The position numbers and the translations under genes are program-made. Shown in pieces: positions 40,601 through 50,025 of a DNA stretch of 64,000 nucleotides; the stretch's first letter is position 1; the number at the start of each line of letters is the position of its first letter. Source of the stretch: Nephromyces sp. MM_2019 (lineage: Eukaryota > Apicomplexa > Aconoidasida > Nephromycida); contig JADHZB010001721.1 in NCBI GenBank assembly GCA_015657535.1, positions 1,548-65,547 on the forward strand, in the 5' to 3' direction. The notes under the pieces are model-generated. The model was given only the letters and a program-made list of their open reading frames with translations. It was not told where the DNA came from and ran no database searches.

Positions 40601-42056
40601 GCCTCTTCACTCAATCGTGTGGTTTCATCGAATTTAAAACCCACCGTATTCTCAAAAAAATTATATAAAAATATAAACTGAGCTCTTCATGCGAAGCACA
40701 GCACCGTTGAATTCCACTTTTAGAACTCCACTGCGGCTATCTATTTCGTTCATTCTAGTTAAACAAACTTATAAGTCTTAAAAACGTCCCACCAGAATGC
40801 TGCATGTTAATAATCTTCAGATGCTTGTATTGAGATAATAGCTTAGTATGCCTACTTCTGCAGATCTAGACACTTTCAATTCTCCCGTATAAAGTCCATA
40901 TATAATCTATGAACTTTTCTTTTCTCCGCATTACTCCTCTAAGCAATTTCAACAAAAATTGGATGCATTTTTTCGATCCGCATCAGCAAAATGGCCTACT
41001 TTAGTATTTTTATGAAAAACTATTTTTGGGACTGCACTCCTAACCGCTCAAGCCGCTTCACATTCCATTTCAAGAAAGCAAAACGATTTTTTTCTTGCTA
41101 TTCAAGGAGGGCGCGCAACTTTAGAATTAATGGCATTCCCCAGCAGCTCTAATGCTAATGAAGATGAAAATTACGATTATTATGCGACATCGCAGTATGG
41201 CACGAATTCAGGACATCTAGGTCATCAGCAGGATAAAGAAGAGGAAGATAAATTTTTTAGTGAGAGCGAAGAATCGGTAGTAGAGAAGAAGAATGTAATA
41301 CAAGGCATAGATTATGTGAACGTGGGAAAAACTAAAAAGAAAAAAGCTAAAAAGCGTCTTTCCAACGCCAAAAATATTGACGCTCTCCCAGAACTAGCAG
41401 CTCAGGATGATTCTCCACAGTTGCGTGCATCAGATATGGGGTTTATCGCAGTGCCAGGCTCCTCCATGCCAAATTTTGCATCTACCCTTGGAGCCGCAGC
41501 TAGCAACTTAGAATCAGATGAGAACGAATTTAATGAAGCAGATGAGAAGGAACACAGCAATGGTACTTCTGGTACCTCAAAAGACCACGAAGATAGCATG
41601 AAGGCCGGGGAAAGTCCCAGAGGTTTGCAACATGCCACCTTTAATGTGGAAAAAGAGAGACCAAGTGAAGCTGTCAGGGAATTAAAGCAACCGGAACTTT
41701 CTAAAAATACGGGTGAAGGGAGAAAGACCGTCTTCACATATTTTTCTGGTCAAAAATACCCATCGGAACCTCTACAAGAGCAACAGCCTGTTGTAACAAC
41801 AAAAACTGGTAAAACTGACACCTCAATTTTGGAAGAGAGTGTCCCGAAATCATCTTTAGGAGCAGGAACAGTACCCGCAAAGCCTTCAAAGTTGAAATCA
41901 TTAGTCAGAGCCATAATTTTGCAGAGGAGAGCAGAAATGCTAATTCAAAGGGATACGCGCCAGCTTATAGCCACGAAAGCAGCAGGTTATTTCAAAGACA
42001 ACAATACTGTAGGAAATTTTGGCGCTGCCACCTTACTAAAAAAAGCTACTTGATTA
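22656..42056 (+). CDS. CEP76/CC2D2A-type multi-C2 protein with inactive transglutaminase-like domain and long C-terminal extension
   Basis: Large multi-exon gene, more than 1,500 residues. In-phase exons: 22656-22876, 23620-23834, 24267-24434, 25015-25132, (unresolved 25.1-27.3 kb), 27286-27396, 28362-28556, 28991-29183, 29375-29454, 29762-29970, 30273-30419, 30848-30923, 31268-31414, 31939-32176, 33282-33456, 34927-35077, 35712-35923, 36346-36462, 37328-37556, 38059 to about 38301, about 38898-39195, 39675-39880, 41107-42056. From N to C: a C2 domain (KVVLWNLRIRN...FRESFEYRGSYLNLE...KVWEYRTL); a second C2 (RIQLIIRIEDVD, SYVEISFDG, SLNPNWQ, VFIDLWGKG); the transglutaminase-like core; the family C-terminal domain (PYRTIDVVFNKSN, TKWNRDD, PGEIISIYVFVMI); then a coiled coil and an acidic tail. 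CEP76 and CC2D2A work at centrioles and the ciliary transition zone. The 5' end is not fixed; ATG 22663 is the first candidate. The link to exon 41107-42056 rests on splice phase only; otherwise the stop is TAG 39883-39885. Confidence 0.78.
23620..25132 (+). other. first C2 domain of the large gene (three exons)
   Basis: Exons 23620-23834, 24267-24434 and 25015-25132 join without shift. The strand pattern WKVVLWNLRIRN, NLTVFVEFDFGG, GFRESFEYRGSYLNLE, KLKIKVWEY, FGMGEIHVE is that of a C2 sandwich. Few of the Asp residues that bind calcium in the loops are evident, so calcium binding is doubtful. The 25.1-27.3 kb stretch that follows must hold at least one more exon; open pieces at 25.44-25.65, 25.87-26.03 and 26.07-26.26 kb are candidates. 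Confidence 0.65.
31939..33456 (+). other. transglutaminase-like core with Cys-to-Ala change
   Basis: Exons 31939-32176 and 33282-33456. The first gives SGDALDHCLLFCSFLLGL...FLCLG, aligned by eye with CEP76 GDCEDHANLLCSLLLGY...FVCVG. The second gives HAWVATLHWDEE and FWEVTTG, aligned with CEP76 HAWVMT and FWESLTG. The family nucleophile position, Cys in GDC, is Ala here (codon GCT, 32107-32109). The histidine of HAW is kept. The domain is therefore likely structural, as in CC2D2A where this position is Glu. Confidence 0.75.
39675..40182 (+). other. frame open across a single TAG
   Basis: Exon 39675 onward reads EVLDKQSKVIMVILPEKGEE...FEMTG up to TAG at 39883-39885, and continues in the same frame for about 99 codons (LGKFKLDRVHLVGAICWVYH...) to a second stop at 40182. 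The G|GTTAGC at 39880/39881 is a plausible donor, so the TAG may lie in an intron; or the protein ends here; or the frame is a remnant. Confidence 0.5.
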
Positions 42057-43092
42057 TAAAATTAGTCAAGCTATCTCTCTATATAAGCTTTTATACCGAA
42101 ATCTATGCTGGACAGCACTGTTAAATATTTTGCTCGGCAAAGATTATATGCGTCCTTGCGTATTATCTGTTTTTATCCAACGCAAAGGTAGCCCCTTCTT
42201 TTTTTAAATAAATTTGCAGAAGAGAAAGAAATTTTACGACTGCTTTTATAGCAACCCAAAACATTGGCTTCCCAGACTGGCCAGCAAACACCGAATGCAT
42301 TCACAAAATTCGAAAGTAAAACTCAGTCCGATTTACCTTTTCATAAAAAAATTTCAATTAGCAGGCTGATTCTCCCTGAAAGTAGCGACTTGAGTTTTCA
42401 TCCATGCCGAAACTAAGCGCACAAAGCGAACGTTAAGCTAGAGCTCTAGTGACTAGATAGTGACATTGATATCATTATTGGAAAAAGCACTCTCTAGCGT
42501 AAATTCTTGGAGCAATCAAACTAGTTGACCAAATTACTTTATGCAAAATCCATTGTACTTAAAAGTATCTCGCAACCGCCAAAGTGTGAACAGAAGATAT
42601 TTCAAGTATATCTGCCTTCGCTCGCTGAATACAGCCAATCAAATTTGTATCGTAATAGGCAAGCTCAAATTCGCTTCCAGTTTCAAAGCTCATATTCGAT
42701 GCATGAGCAGCCATGCATACCGAGAATTTGGGGCCGCTCGCCATGAATGACATTGAATTGAACCTAAATTGCGAAAAAGAATAGTTGAACTGTACATAGC
42801 AGCCCAAGCAGGCAACGCTCATATTACTTCCACTTTTAGCATGAAGCACGAGTATATCTGAGGATGTTGGAGCAACATATTTGATTCTTTATATATCATA
42901 AACTCCCAAGTCCTTTCACATGAAGAAAAACTAAGGAAAAAGCATAAGATATATTACCTTAGCACTAATATACTCTGCAAACTTATTGCCGAAATGCAAT
43001 CCGCTGAGCTAGTCTTCAGTTGCAGTGCATGTATTTATACAATAAGCTCACCTTTGTCACAACAAATAAAAGTGCCAAGATTTTTGCTGCAG

Positions 43093-44486
43093 ACAACGAA
43101 GAGCTGTCGAAAATTATACTTAAGGTCATTGATAACCAAGAGAAGCCTGGCGCAAAGAATGAGCAAGACCGCAGCACAGACCCCCGGGGAATAGACAAAG
43201 TATCATTCGAGGCTAGTCTCCAAGGTACGTAGCAAGTATAAAAATAAGATTTTTTTGGGCAGCTTGATTAAAGTAATAGCAGCCATATTTCCATTTTAAG
43301 TGAAGCAATATGAAATTCACTGAAAAATACGTGGCTGCCAAGTTACGAAAAGTGATCTGTAAGGGGCTGAATGTTATTTACACATAGCTAACCTCAATCG
43401 CGATACTACTGGAAATTATTCTGCTAAATTTTGCAACACCAACCCACACCACTACGTGGACAAGCCGACGGACTTACTTTCAAGTATTCAGTATTTGAGA
43501 TCTTAGTCTCCATATAATCACTTCCTTAGGAAGAATGACGTGACTGGTACCTTGAGGTCAAGGATAGCCGAAACGAAAGTACTTTTATTACAGTGCTGAA
43601 AGCTATATAGTTGGCTAAAAACCGGTACTAGCATCTCATAAAAGCCACACAAGTCCGCAAATATAGGTTGAGTACAAAAAAATAAGAACCAGAGGCATAA
43701 AAATTTTTCCAATGGTCCTAGGAATACGCGTTTTTCTAAGCTGCACAGATTCTTATCCTACAAAAAAAATCTACTTGTATCAGTGTTCCAGGCACGTATC
43801 TTGAACTTGAGCGCATGGTGTAAGCTTAATTGGATCAAAATTCCTTTGCCCACCCTACGCTGCAGCACTGCGCAAAAAAAGGTTTCATCTGCAGCTTAAA
43901 AAATTTGATACTTCTAGTTTCTAAAAAAAGGAGTAGAGCACAAGTAACTCAAAAACTGTACGTCACTTTTTATCAGTGGAGCAAGGTTTTATCATTAAAC
44001 TTTAAAGTTAATCCAGAAATAAACGGCCACTCAGGCCCTACCTTTTTAACCACCCCTTAAATATCATAAATTTCATGACTAAACACCTCTTTGCATGCAG
44101 TTCATTCATCCCCGCAGCAAAAATTGTTCTAAAAAAATATTCGTGCGAATATTCGCTTGGTCTTGCATTCGCATGAATCTTAAAGTCGCCCAGTTCCAAA
44201 ATATCTGCCAGGTGCAGCAAGGGGTGATACCATCAATGTCCAAAACGAGGATGTTGCAGCATTGGCAATGAGAGGAACAGGACTCCCTTATAGGCACCCC
44301 AGCAGCGTAGCAATGCAGCCTGTAAAATTTCTAACAGCTTCTCTAAGCAAAGCAGGCATCTCCACCAGTAATGACGCTACCAGTGATAACAGCATCAAAA
44401 AAGAAGTAGCAAAAAGTCCAGCTTACTTTAAAGATAATATCTCAGGAAAAATGTATCTTAGGCGACGGAAAGATTTAAGTAAATGA
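43093..44486 (+). CDS. two-exon unit downstream of the C2 gene (continuation or separate gene)
   Basis: Exon 43093-43224 has a good acceptor (TTTTTGCTGCAG) and donor (CAAG|GTACGT) and reads NEELSKIILKVIDNQEKPG...DKVSFEASLQ. It joins in phase 1 to 44194-44486 (VPKYLPGAARGDTINVQ...KKEVAKSPAYFKDNISG, stop TGA). Splicing from within exon 41107-42056 at GCAG|GTTATT (after 41985) is also in phase, so these may be alternative 3' exons of the same gene. The ending PAYFKDNISG resembles AGYFKDNNTVG near the end of the 42056 version. No family recognised; likely disordered. Confidence 0.45.
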
Positions 44487-47400
44487 TTACACGGTATGGA
44501 AGGCGATATACAAAGTTTAATGCCGCCTTCAACTCTTTGAACCCTTAAGGGTACGCGTGAGGGAAAGAATTCCAGTACTCAGGGTGCAAAGCATAAGACG
44601 GAGTCTACTGAGCGGTGATATCCCTGGTTATTAAATAGAATTACAACAAAAAGGCGTTTACAAACACATTGATTCGAGTACCAAAATTAAATGTAAGCAA
44701 GAGGAAACTGTAAATTCAACCAGTGAAGCTAACAAAAGCGGAATACTTAATGGAACAGAGTAGCATAAATTTTGAGCAATTAATTTATAACGGTTCATAT
44801 GTATTACGTAACAGAGGCGGAAGCGCTAGACTGTGAGATGGGATACCTTCAACTTTCAAAGACATAATCCTGGAATAGCTTTTATTACTAGTTAAAACGC
44901 AGGTAGCCAATACGCCTAGTTACATAGACAAATTATTGAATGGACAACTCGGTGCCAATAAATAAGGTTCTACGCGAGGTTCCGCTCAAAACAAGTGGAT
45001 GACAGGCGAATTGCCCTATAAGAATGGCTTTGAAGCTCCACTAACTGCAGCATGTTATCAGAAAGCAGATTAACGCAAGAAGAAAGCTTCATGCGCTTCA
45101 CAAAGTGCCCAAGGCTTTACCTTGTCATAAGAAGCTATGGCTTTCTTTCATAGTATTCTCCATCGAAATTTCTCACGCAAAGCCGCAAGGAGTATATGAT
45201 TAAATGGTGCATAAACTTAGCAAAACACTGTGGATCCAATATCTGATTTCATAGCTTAGAAGCCTAAAATATAAATCACACTAATCACGCATAGCAAGAA
45301 AAAGGTATTTAAGTATACTCAGGACCACACTGGTAGGGAAAAGCAGTGCTCAAGTCGCGTAGAACACAGCCTCCGGTGCAGAGGCATAATTCAAAATTAA
45401 CCTTTAGAAGGTATTATACCCTTGTGTTCTATGCATGATAAGCCAGGAAAGGAAAAGTGGCATGAAAAATAGACAAATCTCTCTTTCGCGGCGCTGCAAA
45501 ATTAAGGTAATCCAACGAACAAAGCGCTTTTAAAAGGCAGCTACAAGCCTCTTCTCATAAGTTCGTTAAAATCAACATGAATACCATCTTATTTTCAAAA
45601 CGAAGAAAAGTTGAAGAACACTCAAACATCATTAGAGATAGCTAGCAATGACGAGGTAATTGTCATCATCTTCATAGTAAGAGTTAAGGCTACTCTGCAC
45701 GCTCCATCATTCATGAGTACAGCAATATTTTAAGATGGGAAGAACACAGGTCAACGTAAAGCCCCTTGCTTCAAATAAGAGGGAAGATCACCTAGTAGAA
45801 TAATTTCATGGCGCCAACCCATAATCCAGAAATATTTTTGCAGCTTGGAGCTCAAAATTCACTTAAATATACTGTAAACAGAGTAAAATATCAAAAATAC
45901 TTTGGGAAATTAAACGAAGTAGTAGGGGTTACGTGAATTTGCACATGAATGTATGTTTTAATAATTTAAGTGGCTTAACCATATCATACCATCAAGTAAA
46001 TTTCAAAAATAAACCGAGATTTACACAAGAGTAAAGCTATCAGCAGCAAAAAAGAAGTTCATGTGGTAGCCTCCCCGAAACTGCGATTAGCATAAATTGA
46101 ATTTTCTTTTACCCGCGCCTTTATAAGCATGAGATAAGCAGCATCGGCATCTCTTCTTCAGGTCATCTTTTCTCACATGTGACCAGTATCAAATTATAAA
46201 AAACTATCAAACTCTTACTTCTACCTGCTGCATAAAAACAATTGCGCCGTCAGAGCAATGTTCAATCCGAGCTTAACCCAAACTTCAACCAGTTTTGCTG
46301 CTATCTGTGAGAATAGAATACACCCTCATTCTGTACTACAAGAACCTGTATTCGGAATGAAAGAAGCACTGAAAATGCCCATTCCCAGAAACGAATGAGA
46401 GGACAACAGGGTTCTCTCTTCTGGGCTTCGAAGATAATACTTGCAACTGCGAGTTTTTTTTTAGCGACTCATCATGCAACCTGTTCGCAGCTAAAAAATT
46501 GCGCTAGCTTCCAACAGCAGAGTCAAGCACCTCCAACATGCGCAAGTCAACCGTACAACCTATGAACATGCTGTGTTGGTGCGCACATCACGCATAAGGT
46601 TTCACGCTATCAGTTATATCAAGCACAAGGATACAAGCGCACAAATAATTAAAATATATTCCATTATATTACGATCATCAGGCACGAAGAACCCATAGTT
46701 CTATGTCTTTTCCAAAAGCAAATGAAGAAAGTTCAAATACCATAACAGGTTGCAAATGCAGCATCCAGCCAATAAATTTAGATCATATAGAGTCACGACA
46801 TATCTAAACCCGCCGGATAAAGCTCAAAAGTACGAAAAATAAGCTGGGTAGTACGACAGTGATAATGGATGGAAAGCTTGAAGCAAAAAAATCGTTGAGT
46901 TAGCAAAGTTGCAAAGTATCATTTAAAGCATGCGCAAGAGTCTTTCAATTCCTTGAAAAAAGATCGTTTCGGCATGTAGCTTCACGTAACATAAGCCGCG
47001 CATCAACTTCCCCGCACAAAAAAAAAGTTTCGTGTATTGATATTTAGGCTTCGGCAATCCATTTTTAACCAAGTTAATATGCTACATTACTGCACACCAG
47101 GACCATGGATCTTGCAATGCTATGTACTAGCCACTTTCTCCACATGATAGTGGCAGTAGAGAATGTCGGCAATATTGAACGATAGAAATGCAACGCCAGA
47201 GATATTTTCACAAGAACAAAAAATCTTCAATATTTCAAGGTACGCCTTTGTTCATATCTAGTTAAATAGAATCCAAAAGTTGTTTCATCAGAATCTAGGA
47301 TTTTAATAGTGGCAAAAAGTTTATATCCACATGTAAATACAAGCATCAATATTTTAGCAATCAGAACAAAATTAGGATGCAAAATCCTTAAGCTTAATCT

Positions 47401-47637
47401 GCTCTCGAAGCTTATGATTTGCAAAAATCCAGAATTTGATAAAAAATATATAAACAGAGCAAATTCAACCCTATCGTATGCCAACATCCATATTGTTAGG
47501 CCCCGGATGCGTAGTTAATGGATCTGAGAACTCCCTCACTTATTTCATGCTTAGGACTTGTACGCTTTAATATACATTTTATGGAGATAAACTTTTCAAA
47601 TAGTAAAATAAACTGGTCCTGAACTATCATTTCTAAT
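44487..47637. other. 3.1 kb with no recognisable gene
   Basis: Mixed composition, no long frame, no recognised family. It would hold the 3' UTRs of the flanking convergent genes. Confidence 0.5.
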
Positions 47638-50025
47638 CTAATGAGGCAGTACTGCAGCAACTTCCTGCGGGTTCACCGATGACCCCAGGTCAACAGAAAA
47701 ATTGAGCCCCCCATCCTTCTTCTCCGTATGCTCCTCAATGATTTTCTTAACAGGCTCGCCCTGACTTATATCATTAAGAGAAAGACCTTTTGTATCAAAT
47801 CCTGCAGCAATTTCATCCTCAATACTCATTGAATGTCCAGAAACTCTATACTTGAAACCCTTGTACAAGCCAGGAAAGAGTATGCGTTTTTCTGAAACAT
47901 CTTCAAACAGGCGATATAAAAGAAAGAGACGCTCAGGAAGAAGGCTAGGAAGCATATTATTAATACCCTGAATAATATTTCGGATTTTATCGCCGTGAAG
48001 AGATGCATCGACTAAACTCAAAAGCTTCAGCGCGTAGACATAGTAGAATTGGGTATACCGCATGTTGAGCGTAAAGACATTGGGCAAGCTCTTCAAAAAA
48101 ATAGTGGGGATCCGGTTTGTACACAATGATAGAGCTAGCTTTACCTGGGCCTCAATCATTGAAACCGGAGCCACATTAAAAGGCAGTCCCATAAAAAACA
48201 GGCTTCTGGGAAAGTGTTTGTGGGCCAAGATCAGATGTAGATTTTCGTTTACTGCCTTCCCACCTTGCCCACTCCTAGCGCTCTCCAAGGATTCCATGTT
48301 AGCTCTTAGTTTTGGTTCCAGGAAAGGAAAAGAGTACTCATAACCAACAGCGAGTATAATCCTATCTACCACATAACTGGTATCTACCGCAGACAGAGAG
48401 GAGGGATGATTTGAGGTAGCATGAATTAATTCTTTGCTTGAGAGCGGAGGAAAGCAACAGGCAGTTCCATTTTGGCTATCTTTGCCGACATAATTTTCAG
48501 CTGGTAGGGAATTCTCAACCTTCTCGCCTGCTGCGGTTAAAGAAGAGTTGACACCCTTGTCGGTAACTTGCTCAGGAAGCTTATCAATCCCCGGGATTTC
48601 TGAAACAGCATAGGGGGTACTGCTTATCCCCTTTAGCAAAGAGCTCGCAGCATGATCTGACTCCGAAATATCTTGTGGAGCCGCCCTATCAGCCTTGCAT
48701 TTCTCATTCCATGAGCAGCTGCTATTTCCAAAAATATCACCATTTTCCTCAATAGCTTTTTCAAATAAAATGGGAGGATTTGGCACTACATTAACAGCAC
48801 TATTTCCTGACGAAATATTTGGAAATTCTCTGTATGCTCTAACAGGCCTCATAAATTCATCTGTAGATACCTCCATGCTCTCCTGGATTTTTAAGATACG
48901 CTTGCTACTATCCATATGACCTAGATTACACGAATTTTCCTCATTGGTATATTTAAGATGAATTAGACCATCATGACCAACTTTTTCCACCTCTCCGATT
49001 AGAGTCATATTCGATGAGAGATGACGCACAATTGAACCTGAACCTAATTTCGAGCTACCATCTTCCAGTTTCTCAGCATCCTTGAAATTTCTACTTGACC
49101 AATAAACTACTTTAGCAAACTTGGCAACCTCCCTCGATAAGTCCATTCCTGTAGGGCCTGCCCCTACGATAAGCACTCGTAAACCGGCAAATTCATCAGG
49201 TACACTATACGCAACTGCGTTACATATACGTCTAGGATCCATTTCGGACAAATCCATCACATTAGTTACACTCCTAGGTTTCTCAAAATGCCCATTGGCT
49301 ACTATTACAATATCGTAATACACACCATCAACATCCCAAATAATATCAGGTTCACCCAAGGACTCTTGCAGTGGACTTAATTTCATGTTTCCATTCGTTG
49401 AAATGCTGGGAAGACACCTTTCAGGTGGCTCAGAATTTACTGTAGAACACAACTCAAGGTTATTCTTGTGTGAGTCATGTGCAAAACTTGTATCCATTCC
49501 TTGTAAATTACAGCCGGAAATATTTATTTCCTCAGAATCATTTACCCCCACCACATCTTCATTTTGTGTGCAGGCAGTTTTTATCTCACTCGTTTCGGCC
49601 TCGTTATCCCATAGAACTTTATCGCCATTACGTTGCTTTGCAGAACGCGAAACAGGCTTAACACTTTTAACTTTGGTACCAAATTTAATATACCGTCTCA
49701 CATTAAAGTGGTCAGCATATCGCTGCAGATAAGAATAAAACTGCGTATGATGCAAAAACCCCGTGGACTCTTCACTCGCTGAATCATGCGGGAAATCTTC
49801 CAATTCCATTAACTTGCCAGGCAGATTGCTCACCAGAGAATTGTAAAGGGCAGTACCCGGCTTATAGCACCAAACACCACCCAGTGAAGACTCTTTCTCT
49901 AAGACATCTACCTGCCACGACACGCGCGAGTCATGAAGAAAGTGCTTGGCAGCCACTAACCCACTGAGACCAGCACCAATTATACACACTTTTCCCTTGC
50001 GATCGGATGCACTTGCTCTATCCAT
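47638..50025 (-). CDS. flavin-containing monooxygenase-like protein, intronless, with two large insertions
   Basis: 795 residues in one exon; typical FMOs are about 430-550. Flavin monooxygenases use FAD and NADPH to oxygenate N- or S-containing substrates. The FAD-binding GAGLSG lies at residues 17-22 with the following LEKESSLGGVW at 42-52; the NADPH-binding GAGPTG is at 288-293 before DLSREVAKFAKVVYWSSR. The C-terminal part shows DRIILAVGYEYSFPFLE (554-570) and FFMGLPFNVAPVSMIEAQ, both typical of the family. Roughly residues 130-230 and 320-550 are polar insertions with no counterpart I know. The FMO signature FxGxxxHxxxY is not kept: the region before GAGPTG reads MDPRRICNAVAYS, without the histidine. 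The start ATG (50025) is followed closely by the FAD motif, so the N-terminus is complete. Lack of introns contrasts with the intron-rich neighbours. Confidence 0.88.
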   Translation of the reverse strand: MDRASASDRKGKVCIIGAGLSGLVAAKHFLHDSRVSWQVDVLEKESSLGGVWCYKPGTALYNSLVSNLPGKLMELEDFPHDSASEESTGFLHHTQFYSYLQRYADHFNVRRYIKFGTKVKSVKPVSRSAKQRNGDKVLWDNEAETSEIKTACTQNEDVVGVNDSEEINISGCNLQGMDTSFAHDSHKNNLELCSTVNSEPPERCLPSISTNGNMKLSPLQESLGEPDIIWDVDGVYYDIVIVANGHFEKPRSVTNVMDLSEMDPRRICNAVAYSVPDEFAGLRVLIVGAGPTGMDLSREVAKFAKVVYWSSRNFKDAEKLEDGSSKLGSGSIVRHLSSNMTLIGEVEKVGHDGLIHLKYTNEENSCNLGHMDSSKRILKIQESMEVSTDEFMRPVRAYREFPNISSGNSAVNVVPNPPILFEKAIEENGDIFGNSSCSWNEKCKADRAAPQDISESDHAASSLLKGISSTPYAVSEIPGIDKLPEQVTDKGVNSSLTAAGEKVENSLPAENYVGKDSQNGTACCFPPLSSKELIHATSNHPSSLSAVDTSYVVDRIILAVGYEYSFPFLEPKLRANMESLESARSGQGGKAVNENLHLILAHKHFPRSLFFMGLPFNVAPVSMIEAQVKLALSLCTNRIPTIFLKSLPNVFTLNMRYTQFYYVYALKLLSLVDASLHGDKIRNIIQGINNMLPSLLPERLFLLYRLFEDVSEKRILFPGLYKGFKYRVSGHSMSIEDEIAAGFDTKGLSLNDISQGEPVKKIIEEHTEKKDGGLNFSVDLGSSVNPQEVAAVLPH

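Noticed and set aside
41402..41737. 111-codon minus-strand frame
   Set aside because: Antisense to the 300-codon plus-strand exon ending at 42056.
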